The notes under the pieces: generated by a model
What the model saw: the letters and a program-made list of their open reading frames with translations, nothing else
Database searches by the model: none
Told to the model about the DNA's origin: nothing
Program-made: the position numbers and the translations under genes
Part shown: positions 42,731-51,354 of the stretch, in pieces
Position numbering within the stretch: the first letter of the stretch is position 1
Layout of the letters: each line of letters begins with the position of its first letter
Origin: Salibacter halophilus
GTDB lineage: Bacteria; Bacteroidota; Bacteroidia; Flavobacteriales_G; Salibacteraceae
Length of the DNA stretch: 64,000 bases
Direction: 5' to 3'
Assembly: GCF_008806325.1 (NCBI RefSeq)
Contig: NZ_WACR01000003.1
Coordinates: 62,001-126,000 of the forward strand

Positions 42731-45700
42731 TTAGTTTGTTGTTTGTAAATAGTATTCGAGTTCATAGCGGCTGTCCAGGTAATTGCCCAGGGCATTCCAT
42801 GAATCCACTTCTATGCGGATAGCGTCCCTTATGTTTTGCAAAAAACTTACATAGTCTATTGCGCCTTCTCGGTAAGCCGTTATCGAACCTTGTCTTTGCT
42901 CGCGTGCCAGCGGCAATGCCTGGTCTCGATAGTAAATCCATGAGTTACGCCATTTCAGGTATTCTTCCCGCATGGATTGGTACTCGGCATTGAGTTGTAG
43001 CTGATTTTGCCTGAGATTTTCCGTGGCAATTTCGCGCTGGATTTTAGCCTCTTGCGTACGGCCCAGCTCGGGCCCAAAAAACAAGGGGATTTGTATGCCT
43101 ATTTGGTAGGTGTAAAACCCGGTTTGCCCCCCAACTTCTTGCCAGCCATACTGTCCTTGTAACTTGGGCAAAAACTCCGATCTTCTTTCCTTTATTCGAG
43201 CATCGGCCACTTTTATTTGCTGTTGATACACATTAAGCAAAGGGTGAGTACTTAGGGAATCCAAGTCATAATTAAGGATTCCGGTCAATTGCTCACTGGG
43301 CACATCCGGTACTGTATAAAGGGTATCGCTGACCAGCCATAAGTTGAGCCGCTGCAAAGCGCCCAGGTAATCGCGATAGGCCTGTTCCTTTTGGATGCGC
43401 ACTTCATTGGCCTGGTTTTTAGTGGCCAAATAGGCCAGTTTAGAAGTTTCTTCTACTTCCAATCTCACATCTGCCGCTCGTTCTATATCGGTAAAGAGCG
43501 AATCCAAACGGTTGTACACCTGGTAGGTGTTTTTAGCGGTGTAAACCTGGCCCCAGGCCAACTTCACTTCTCGTTTAAGCTCTGTTAATGACAGGTCGAG
43601 AGCGCTTTCGGCAAGGGCTACCCGTTCCTTTTGCAAGCGCAGTCGTGGAGCAATTCCAAAAACATCAATATTTTGTTGTTGAACCCCTATCCGCGTATAA
43701 ACTCCATCAGTATTGCTGCTTGCTTCTTCCGCTCCCGTGAAAATTTGGGTGTTCCCAAAGTCCCAGGCTGTTTTCTTCAGCGCTGCTTCGCTTTCTATTT
43801 GAAGCCTTTTGGCCTTGATCTGAGGGAAATACTCAACAGCCCGATTTTGGGCATCTTTAAGGGAAATGCTTTGCAAGGTATCCGGGTTTATTCCTTGCGC
43901 CTTTGCAGATTGGGAAAACCCGAGAAAACTACCTAAACCAATAAGTAGAACGATGGTGTTCAGAGCTGTTTTATGCCCCTGGTTTCCGATTTTCTTTTCC
44001 CTGCGTTTCTCAACGAAGGTATAGAGTACAGGCAGTACAACCAGCGTAAGAAGTGTAGCCGACAGCATACCGCCAATTACTACGGTGGCCAATGGCCGCT
44101 GCACTTCCGCTCCGGCAGATGCCGAGAAAGCCATAGGCAGGAAACCGAATATATCCGTGGTTGCCGTAAGCATGATGGGGCGAATCCTTTCTTTGGTACC
44201 GGTCAAAATTCGATCCTTTAAGCTGGTCACCCCTTCTTCTTTGAGGGAATTGAAGCGGTTGATCAGAACCAAACCATTCAATACAGCTACACCAAACAGC
44301 ACGATAAATCCAACACCGGCTGAAATACTAAATGGCATATCTCTCATCCACAAGGCAAAAACGCCCCCTATGGCTGCCAGGGGAATGGCCATGTAGATCA
44401 TAATGGATTGCGAAAATGACTTTAGTGCAAAATAGAGCAGCACGAATATCAAAAAGAGTGCAATGGGCACTACAATAGTGAGCCGTTTTTTGGCACTCTG
44501 TAAATTCTCAAATTCGCCACCATACGTAATATAATAGCCAGATGGCAGATTCAGCTGTTCATCTAATTTGACTTGTATATCATTCACTACCGACTCCACA
44601 TCCCGGCCTCGCACATTTACACCTACGTAAGTCCTACGGTAGGTATTGTCGCGGCTAATCTGCATCGGGCCTGGTTGGTAGCTTATGTCAGCTATTTCTT
44701 TGATGGGAATTTGTGTTCCGTTCTCAAGGTCGATATACAGGGTGCGCAGGTCGTCTATACCCTGGCGGTGGGCCTCATCAAAACGGATGACCAGATCAAA
44801 GCGTTTTTCGCCTTCAAAAATCACCCCTGCCTTTCCACCTGCAAAAGCAGAACTGATATACTCGTTCACCTTTTCAATGTCCAAGCCGTATTGCGCCATT
44901 TTCTTACGGTTATAGCGCACGGTCATTTGAGGCAAACCCGAAGTCCGTTCGGGATTTACATCACCAGCACCCGGCACGGTCTCAATAATATCGGCCATTT
45001 CCTGAACTTTGGTAGCCAATACATCCAGGTCTTCACCATAGAGCTTGACAGCAATGTCCTCACGCACACCTTCCAGTAGTTCATTGAATCGAAGTTCCAC
45101 AGGTTGTGTGAACACAAGGTTGACACCAGTCAACCGCTCTTCAAGCAGTTCCTTGATTTCGTCAATAAGCCCTTCCTTCGTTTCTGCCGTAGTCCACTTA
45201 TCCCGGTCTTTTTCCAGAATGAGGTACATATCGGCAATATCCATTGGCATAGGGTCGGTAGGAATGTCGGCCACACCAATGCGGGCTGTTACCGTTTTGA
45301 TTTCAGGAAAATTCTCCAGTAAAAGGTTCTCAATTTTATAGGAAACATCTGTTGCCTCACTCAGCGAACTTCCCGGCCTTATCAATGCCTGCATGGCGAT
45401 ATCACCTTCATCCAGTTGGGGTACAAATTCTCCTCCCATTCGGGAAAAGGTATAGCCCGCTATGCCGAGCAGAACAACAGCAACGATAATTACCATTGTT
45501 TTAAACCGGAGTGCACTTTTGAGTAAGGGCAGATAGGCCCAATGAATGCCACCAATGACTTTATCACTGATTTTTTCCAGCCAGCGTTCAAATCGCCCAA
45601 ACCAGTTCTTTCTGTTTTGGATGGGTTTCATGAAAAGGGCAGACATCATGGGAACGTAAGTGAGGCACAAGACTATAGCACCTATCATGGCAAATCCAAA

Positions 45701-47143
45701 GGTATAGGCCATGGGCTGGAACATTTTACCTTCCACACCTGTGAGGAAAAGAATAGGGGCAAATACAATCAGGATGATAATCTGTCCGAAAAAGGCTGAA
45801 CCCATCATTGTGCTGCCGGACTCATAAGCCACCTCATCCATTACACTCTGGTTGAACTTGATTTTCCCTGACCGAATACGTTTCTGAATTTCGTAAACTG
45901 TTCCTTCAATAATGATCACTGCCCCGTCAATGATGATCCCGAAGTCAATAGCGCCCAGGCTCATCAGGTTGGCCCAAACGTTAAACTGCTTCATCAGAAT
46001 GAAGGCAAAGAGCAGAGAAAGCGGAATGGTAGTGGCCGTAATGAGACCCCCGCGCAAACTTCCCAGGAGGATTACCAGTGCAAATATTACGATCAGTGCG
46101 CCTTCAATCAGGTTGTTCTTTACCGTATCAGTGGTTCTCCCTATAAGTGCGCTACGGTCGATAAAAGCATCAATCGTGAGCCCTTCGGGAAGCGATTTTT
46201 CTACTTCCTCCATGCGCTCTTTCACGTTTTGGATAACGGCATTAGGGTTGGATCCCCTCAGCATCATTATTATGCCTCCTACGGCTTCTTTACCATCACG
46301 GGTGAAAGCCCCGTAGCGCACCTGGTGACCAAAATGAACTTTCTCGGCCACGTCATCAATGGTGATGGGAATGCCATTTTCGTTTCGGATTACAATACTC
46401 CGTATGTCGTCCAGAGAGCGCACCAGTCCTTCCCCGCGAATGAAATTGGACATCCGGTTTTTTTCGATGTAAGCACCGCCAGTATTTACGTTATTTCGGG
46501 CAAGGGCACCGTAAACCTCTGAAATGCTCACATCCATGGCGTTGAGCTTTTCAGGATTAATAGCCACTTCGTATTGTTTGATGTAACCACCAAATGAGTT
46601 GACCTCCACCACACCATTAAGCAAGGTGAGTTGTCTTTTTACGATCCAATCCTGAATGGTTCGCAGTTCCATTGGACTGTAGACAGTGTCATAACCCGGT
46701 TTCGGTTGGATGGTATATTCATAGATCTGGCCCAAGCCTGTAGAAATAGGACCCATAGTTGGGTCGCCAAACTTTTCGGGGATGGTCTCCTGTAATTCAT
46801 TCAGTTTTTCCTGTACCAGTTGGCGGGGCAGATAAGTACCCATATCGTCTTCAAAAACGATGGTGACGACCGACAGGCCAAACCTTGAAACGGAACGGAT
46901 TTCTTCCACTCCGGGAAGATTTCCCATGGCCAGTTCCACCGGATAAGTGACAAACTGCTCGATATCTTCGGTAGCCAGGTTTTCGGATACGGTCATTACC
47001 TGTACCTGGTTGTTGGTGATATCCGGCACCGAACCTAGGTTAACCGTGGACATGGAGTAGATACCCACTCCTATGAGGGCCAACGTGAGCAGGCCCACAA
47101 TAAATTTATTCCTTATGGAAAATGAAATGATTTTGTCTATCAT
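42731..47143 (-). CDS. CzcA-type RND pump fused to a TolC-type channel (1470 aa)
   Basis: Residues 1 to ~1045 are a complete HME-RND pump: helix 1, 'VAINPEKLNAMDVSISEVYGAL', the TM4 proton-relay signature 'LGAIDFGIIIDGAVII', and the C-terminal helix block ending 'YTFVEKRREKK'. Residues ~1085-1470 are a TolC-like outer-membrane channel with two coiled OEP repeats. Between them, at ~1059-1084, is a typical signal peptide ending in S-A-K-A-Q. Such fusions occur in Bacteroidota. The retained signal suggests cleavage after translation into two proteins. Start ATG at 47143. Confidence 0.92.
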   Translation of the reverse strand: MIDKIISFSIRNKFIVGLLTLALIGVGIYSMSTVNLGSVPDITNNQVQVMTVSENLATEDIEQFVTYPVELAMGNLPGVEEIRSVSRFGLSVVTIVFEDDMGTYLPRQLVQEKLNELQETIPEKFGDPTMGPISTGLGQIYEYTIQPKPGYDTVYSPMELRTIQDWIVKRQLTLLNGVVEVNSFGGYIKQYEVAINPEKLNAMDVSISEVYGALARNNVNTGGAYIEKNRMSNFIRGEGLVRSLDDIRSIVIRNENGIPITIDDVAEKVHFGHQVRYGAFTRDGKEAVGGIIMMLRGSNPNAVIQNVKERMEEVEKSLPEGLTIDAFIDRSALIGRTTDTVKNNLIEGALIVIFALVILLGSLRGGLITATTIPLSLLFAFILMKQFNVWANLMSLGAIDFGIIIDGAVIIIEGTVYEIQKRIRSGKIKFNQSVMDEVAYESGSTMMGSAFFGQIIILIVFAPILFLTGVEGKMFQPMAYTFGFAMIGAIVLCLTYVPMMSALFMKPIQNRKNWFGRFERWLEKISDKVIGGIHWAYLPLLKSALRFKTMVIIVAVVLLGIAGYTFSRMGGEFVPQLDEGDIAMQALIRPGSSLSEATDVSYKIENLLLENFPEIKTVTARIGVADIPTDPMPMDIADMYLILEKDRDKWTTAETKEGLIDEIKELLEERLTGVNLVFTQPVELRFNELLEGVREDIAVKLYGEDLDVLATKVQEMADIIETVPGAGDVNPERTSGLPQMTVRYNRKKMAQYGLDIEKVNEYISSAFAGGKAGVIFEGEKRFDLVIRFDEAHRQGIDDLRTLYIDLENGTQIPIKEIADISYQPGPMQISRDNTYRRTYVGVNVRGRDVESVVNDIQVKLDEQLNLPSGYYITYGGEFENLQSAKKRLTIVVPIALFLIFVLLYFALKSFSQSIMIYMAIPLAAIGGVFALWMRDMPFSISAGVGFIVLFGVAVLNGLVLINRFNSLKEEGVTSLKDRILTGTKERIRPIMLTATTDIFGFLPMAFSASAGAEVQRPLATVVIGGMLSATLLTLVVLPVLYTFVEKRREKKIGNQGHKTALNTIVLLIGLGSFLGFSQSAKAQGINPDTLQSISLKDAQNRAVEYFPQIKAKRLQIESEAALKKTAWDFGNTQIFTGAEEASSNTDGVYTRIGVQQQNIDVFGIAPRLRLQKERVALAESALDLSLTELKREVKLAWGQVYTAKNTYQVYNRLDSLFTDIERAADVRLEVEETSKLAYLATKNQANEVRIQKEQAYRDYLGALQRLNLWLVSDTLYTVPDVPSEQLTGILNYDLDSLSTHPLLNVYQQQIKVADARIKERRSEFLPKLQGQYGWQEVGGQTGFYTYQIGIQIPLFFGPELGRTQEAKIQREIATENLRQNQLQLNAEYQSMREEYLKWRNSWIYYRDQALPLAREQRQGSITAYREGAIDYVSFLQNIRDAIRIEVDSWNALGNYLDSRYELEYYLQTTN

Positions 47144-47155
47144 AATGCTTTGATG

Positions 47156-47296
47156 TTATTTTAAATGGACAGTGAAGTAATGATGTATCCGTTCGATAGT
47201 GGCTAAGAGCAGGATTATACAAGCAATGGCAATTAAGAACCACTTTAGCACTTTTTGCCAGGTAACTTTCTCGCTGCCTTTTTTCTTTTTACTCAA
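47156..47296 (-). CDS. Possible 46-residue membrane peptide with TTG start
   Basis: An open frame upstream of the pump gene encodes, from TTG 47294-47296, a Lys-rich start, 'VLKWFLIAIACIILLLATIE' (one helix) and a tail 'RIHHYFTVHLK' with three His. No ATG is available in the frame. It ends 13 bp before the pump start. Real small membrane proteins do occur at this position in such operons, but the non-ATG start makes it uncertain. Confidence 0.35.
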   Translation of the reverse strand: MSKKKKGSEKVTWQKVLKWFLIAIACIILLLATIERIHHYFTVHLK

Positions 47297-47451
47297 CTGC
47301 CCTTTTCTTGAATTAAAAATTCTTGCTACAGATAATGCCGTTTTCCGGCCTGATACAAAAAAGGCTTATGAAATCAGGATTATTGAAATAGCTGCTCTAT
47401 CAGCTCCTCTGAGGAGATGAAAAGGCATAACTATCCTGAAATTGCCCGGGT

Positions 47452-47775
47452 TTAGGCCCTTGGAGGAATAAAAAGCTCGAAGAGGTCGAGGCTTTTGAAA
47501 TTTTGATGATAAAAAGGGTAATGCGATGGATTGCCAAGTGGATTGGCTTCGCTCATTGCATTGGGGAAGATAACATGGATATGGCAACAATGGCAGGAGC
47601 ATATTGGATTACATAAGTCATTGGAAGATGACCCGTTATCGTGCCCGGAATGGGAATCACTGCTCATCACAACCTGCTGATTTTCAGTAGAGGAATTATT
47701 GCTAAGATCATCCGCGCAGGTTATGAACGAAAGACCCAGAAAATAAACTGCCAATATGTAGCATAGCCATTTCAC
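47452..47775 (-). CDS. DUF6660-like small metal-binding lipoprotein
   Basis: The frame is open from a TTG at 47811, but GTG 47773-47775 gives the family-like start VKWLCYILAVYFLGLSFITC, a lipoprotein signal with lipobox Cys20. The mature part has a His-rich patch ('SDSHSGHDNGSS') and a Cys/His cluster 'LCNPICSCHCCHIHV', then Pro-Pro-Arg near the end. DUF6660 proteins precede RND metal-efflux operons in Bacteroidota. About 107 residues from this start; probably a periplasmic metal buffer or sensor for the downstream pump. Confidence 0.7.
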   Translation of the reverse strand: MKWLCYILAVYFLGLSFITCADDLSNNSSTENQQVVMSSDSHSGHDNGSSSNDLCNPICSCHCCHIHVIFPNAMSEANPLGNPSHYPFYHQNFKSLDLFELFIPPRA

Positions 47776-47838
47776 AGTCGGCAAAAATAAGGAAAGGTCT
47801 TGAGATTTCAAAAAGTAGCTGCTGGAGGCCCGAAGGTC

Positions 47839-49290
47839 TCAGAATGAGGTTTCTTCAACTTTTAGAGACGCTTTTATTTCTTCGCGAATATCCTTTCTCA
47901 AGTGATACCAAAATCCTTTCTTGACCGGGTTGCCTAAGGTGGCTAAGCGTTTGTGACAATAGGAAGCCTCTGTATCGGACAATTCCAACCTTCTTTCAAT
48001 GAGGTATTCCCGGTATTTGTAAACGGCTGAGATCAACTTATGATCCTTGCTCTTGGCAAAGCTGATAAAGCTTTCAAAAATAAGGAGCCGCTCTAATTCT
48101 TCTGTTAACTCCATCAATTCTAAGCCTTCGGCTTCATGAGGGGCCTTTACTTTGCGGACTATCCCCTCTTCATCCTCTACTATAATTTCTTTGGAAGCAG
48201 CTGTGCCTTTCCGTTTTTTAACTCCTTCCAATGTCCATTCGCGGTCTACGTAGCTTAATCCATGTTCAAGCCATAAGCCAGCATTATCCAGAACAAGTCC
48301 GAATTCCTTTCCTGGGGCAGGGCGCATACACCGTCCTACTTGCTGAAGGTAGAGAACTAACGATTTTGTTGGCCGGGCAAGCTGCACGGCTTCACAATCA
48401 GGAACATCAAACCCTTCAGACACGATATCGACATTGGAAAGGATGAGGATTTCCCCTTTTTTGAATTTCTCGAGAATAGACTTTCGTTCTTCTTTTGGTG
48501 TATTAGCATCCACATGGGCAGCGGCAATACCCTCGCCATTGTAACGCTGTACAATGGATTTGCTATGTTCGACATCAACAGCAAAGACGATAGTCTTTTT
48601 TCCGTTTGCTTTGTTCTTGTAAGTCTTCACCAAGTCAGCCATTAAGTGATTGGCTAACATTACGTTTCTCAGCATCTGAAGGTCGTAATCCCTCATCTTC
48701 TTTTTCACTTTACTGAGATCAGGAATAGCTCCCACGAGATGTTTGATTCTGGCTAAATATCCTTTTTCAAAAAAGTAACTGAGTTTGCCCAGAGGAATAA
48801 GAATTTGGTACTGATCATCGAAGCCTTCACCGTTTAATCGGACAGGATTAGCAGTCACTCCAAGAAATCGTGCATCAGGGTAAATTTCCCAGAGCTTCTT
48901 GTAGGTGGCGGCTTTTGAGTGGTGGCATTCGTCAATAATGACAATATCCGCAGGAGGAAATTTGCGTCTCGAAAGGGTTTGAATACTGGCAACCTGTATG
49001 TTCTTATCAGGGTCAGGCTTTGTTCCGGCCAGAATTACCCCAACTTCCACTTCAAACTTATCCTGGAGCCTTTCAACAATCTGCTCTACCAATTCTTTCC
49101 TATGGACTACAAGAAGTACTTTCTTCTTTTTTAGATGGGCTTTCCTGACTATTTCAGAAAACACATGAGTCTTTCCAGTGCCGGTAGGCATCTGGAATAG
49201 AACGTTCATGAGGTTCTTGCGCTTCGGGTCCCAAGCCTCAAAAATTTGGGTAATGCCGTTTTTCTGATATGGTCTGAGCTGGTCAGGCAT
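47839..49290 (-). CDS. DEAH-type superfamily 2 helicase (RadD-like)
   Basis: 483 residues. Q-motif-like 'LRPYQKNGI', Walker A MPTGTGKT (34-41), motif II DECH (120-123), motif III region 'GVTANP', and motif VI 'QQVGRCMRP' in the second RecA domain. The C-terminal ~110 residues are helical, as in RadD/YejH-type helicases. Expected to unwind or translocate on DNA using ATP. Its start codon touches the stop of the Argonaute gene with no gap, so the two are coupled and very probably work together. Confidence 0.9.
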   Translation of the reverse strand: MPDQLRPYQKNGITQIFEAWDPKRKNLMNVLFQMPTGTGKTHVFSEIVRKAHLKKKKVLLVVHRKELVEQIVERLQDKFEVEVGVILAGTKPDPDKNIQVASIQTLSRRKFPPADIVIIDECHHSKAATYKKLWEIYPDARFLGVTANPVRLNGEGFDDQYQILIPLGKLSYFFEKGYLARIKHLVGAIPDLSKVKKKMRDYDLQMLRNVMLANHLMADLVKTYKNKANGKKTIVFAVDVEHSKSIVQRYNGEGIAAAHVDANTPKEERKSILEKFKKGEILILSNVDIVSEGFDVPDCEAVQLARPTKSLVLYLQQVGRCMRPAPGKEFGLVLDNAGLWLEHGLSYVDREWTLEGVKKRKGTAASKEIIVEDEEGIVRKVKAPHEAEGLELMELTEELERLLIFESFISFAKSKDHKLISAVYKYREYLIERRLELSDTEASYCHKRLATLGNPVKKGFWYHLRKDIREEIKASLKVEETSF

Positions 49291-51348
49291 TTACAAAAAC
49301 CACAAATTATTCTCCCCGAACTCAGGCACCTTATCACTTTTGAAATAAGGAAATACCTCGGCTACCATTTCGGGGTACTTGATGGTGACCGGTAGGTTCT
49401 GTTGCTTCACAGACTTCCAGTACATACGGCTAAATTGATAAACCTGGTCGATCAATTCCTTTATCGTTTCATCATCATTGAGCAAATTGCTCTCCGAAGC
49501 GGAGAAGGTAAGTTTGATGGGGAAAGGCCAATCGCTTATCCGGGAATTGATCTGGTAGCGGGTATTGTTAAAGAGCAGGTACTGATCTCTTCCGATAGGA
49601 AGGATCGTACCGCTCAAGGGCAACATGCTTTCATGTTGCATATTGAAGGCCACCAGGTCTTTTTCCTCCGTCTTATTGATGGTTATCACGTAAACAGGGA
49701 TATTTACATTCAGCTTCTCAAGCATTTCCACTATTGGCTCCAGCTCCCTTTCGCTCATCTTCTTGTAGAAATGAATGATCAGCCGCTTGGTGTTTTCATG
49801 CTCCACCATGTATTTGAGGACGGCTTCCCGAATGGAGCCAGCTAACATCTTGGTCTGGTTGGCTGAAAAGCATTTGAAGCCCTGAAAATCGCCTTCGTTG
49901 TTGAAGCAGAAGGCACTCCCAACATAGCGGCATTTATCAGTGTATGAGTAGAAAGCTCCGACACCTACAACCAGTTCGTCTTTCGGCTCACGCTTCAAGC
50001 GCCAGGGAATGCCATCGAGCTTTGCGAGAAGGGCAGAGGAAATATTGGTCAGGTGAAAGTTATATTTCGGTTTGCCAATATTGCCTTTATAAATTACCTG
50101 TGAAGTAATTCCTGGCTCGTTCTTGAGCAGCATTTCCTTCAAGCGGGCATAGACCAATCGTTTCTCAGGGTCTGGGTTGTCCTTTGAAATGGGGCTTACA
50201 TAAATGGCCAAATACCTTGTGTTAGGCACGGCCTCAAAATCTTTCAAGAACTCTCGGGTCTGATCTAAAACGGTATCGATGCTATCAAAGGCCACGCTCT
50301 TATTCTCAAGCATTTCAAAGTTCTGCCTTAGCACTTCATCCATAGCTGGAAAGGTGTAGCCATTGTAGGTGTAGCCTTCAGTGAGATATTGGTATAGACT
50401 CTTGACCTTGCCCAACCTTTCGGATTTGGGATAGATGAAGAAGAACTTACAATGGCCCCCGTGAGGTGGGCTGTATGGGCCTTTGTCAATGAATGCTTTG
50501 GGGTCAATTCCAACTTCTTCGTTACCAAATTCGAGGTTGTTAGAATCATATTTGGTGCGAAGGATGCGTTTGGGGGGCATGTCAATAAATCCTTCCTGGA
50601 ATGGAATGATGGACTTGAAGCCGCTTGTGTTTAGGTATTTATTGTAAAAGCCTCTGATCTTTTGAAAGTAGTCTTTGTACTTGGTGCCGAACTTGGGCTT
50701 ATCCCAAGGAATTTCCAGAAAGGTTTTTAACTCATTGCTGAGCTTGGGGAAAATCTGATCGTGATTTTGCTTTATCTCTGGAGACAGGTATTCGTACTTG
50801 TAAACTGCTTTGTTGTACACCACCTTGTTGAGCTTTTCGGTGGGGAAGTTCTTTAGCTCCTTGAGGCTCTTATTGAGGACTTTGGTTGTTCCATCATAAG
50901 AAACCAGCAATTCAGGGCTGTCGGAAACCCTTTTGAATTGAACGCGAAGGGAAAAAATCTGAAAAGTGTCGTATTTGGAAGTACTCAACTTGCTATCCCT
51001 AAACCAGACCTCCACATCTCCAACGAAATCATACTGGGCCACATCTGCAATAGTTAGGAAATGCTTGCGGATCTGATGTTTGTAGTAATGAGCCGAAAAC
51101 TTGGCCGATGAAGCAAGTTGTACCGTTGCTTTATAGTCACAATCTTTAGTTGTTTCAAAGTTGGTGTAGAGGTAGGAGATATCCTTTAGCTCATCCTCGT
51201 GCTCTTCCCAAAGTATCTTGGGGTATTCGGCTTTATGAAGAGGGGCGTAGCTCTCTATTTTCTCCTTATAGAAGCCGCACTCTATTTCATCAACGGGGTT
51301 TTCAAAGTTTAATATGTTGAGCTTTAGTTTCTGGTCTGGCATAGGCAA
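49291..51348 (-). CDS. Long prokaryotic Argonaute, PIWI active site apparently lost
   Basis: 685 residues. The MID domain (~370-445) shows 'IYVSPISKDNPD' and 'TSQVIYKGNI' (Gln/Lys of the guide 5'-end pocket), followed by 'ALLAKLDGIPWRL', the hallmark of the MID-PIWI border. PIWI (~455-685) ends 'YQFSRMYWKSVK', then 'LPVTIKYPEMVAEVFPYF'. Active long Argonautes carry a DEDD/H tetrad; here the first Asp region reads GVGAF (462-466), the second reads IIHFYKK (524-530) where HRDG-like is expected, and the last reads YPEMV (658-662). Slicing is therefore unlikely. N and PAZ-like regions fill residues 1-~290. Lies 6 bp after hsdR. Confidence 0.88.
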   Translation of the reverse strand: MPMPDQKLKLNILNFENPVDEIECGFYKEKIESYAPLHKAEYPKILWEEHEDELKDISYLYTNFETTKDCDYKATVQLASSAKFSAHYYKHQIRKHFLTIADVAQYDFVGDVEVWFRDSKLSTSKYDTFQIFSLRVQFKRVSDSPELLVSYDGTTKVLNKSLKELKNFPTEKLNKVVYNKAVYKYEYLSPEIKQNHDQIFPKLSNELKTFLEIPWDKPKFGTKYKDYFQKIRGFYNKYLNTSGFKSIIPFQEGFIDMPPKRILRTKYDSNNLEFGNEEVGIDPKAFIDKGPYSPPHGGHCKFFFIYPKSERLGKVKSLYQYLTEGYTYNGYTFPAMDEVLRQNFEMLENKSVAFDSIDTVLDQTREFLKDFEAVPNTRYLAIYVSPISKDNPDPEKRLVYARLKEMLLKNEPGITSQVIYKGNIGKPKYNFHLTNISSALLAKLDGIPWRLKREPKDELVVGVGAFYSYTDKCRYVGSAFCFNNEGDFQGFKCFSANQTKMLAGSIREAVLKYMVEHENTKRLIIHFYKKMSERELEPIVEMLEKLNVNIPVYVITINKTEEKDLVAFNMQHESMLPLSGTILPIGRDQYLLFNNTRYQINSRISDWPFPIKLTFSASESNLLNDDETIKELIDQVYQFSRMYWKSVKQQNLPVTIKYPEMVAEVFPYFKSDKVPEFGENNLWFL

Positions 51349-51354
51349 TCATTT

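Noticed and set aside
49291-51348. PIWI-RE family instead of a standard Argonaute
   Set aside because: The MID-PIWI border motif (KLDGIPW) and Q/K guide-pocket pattern fit a regular long Argonaute, and the partners typical of PIWI-RE loci are not the ones found here.
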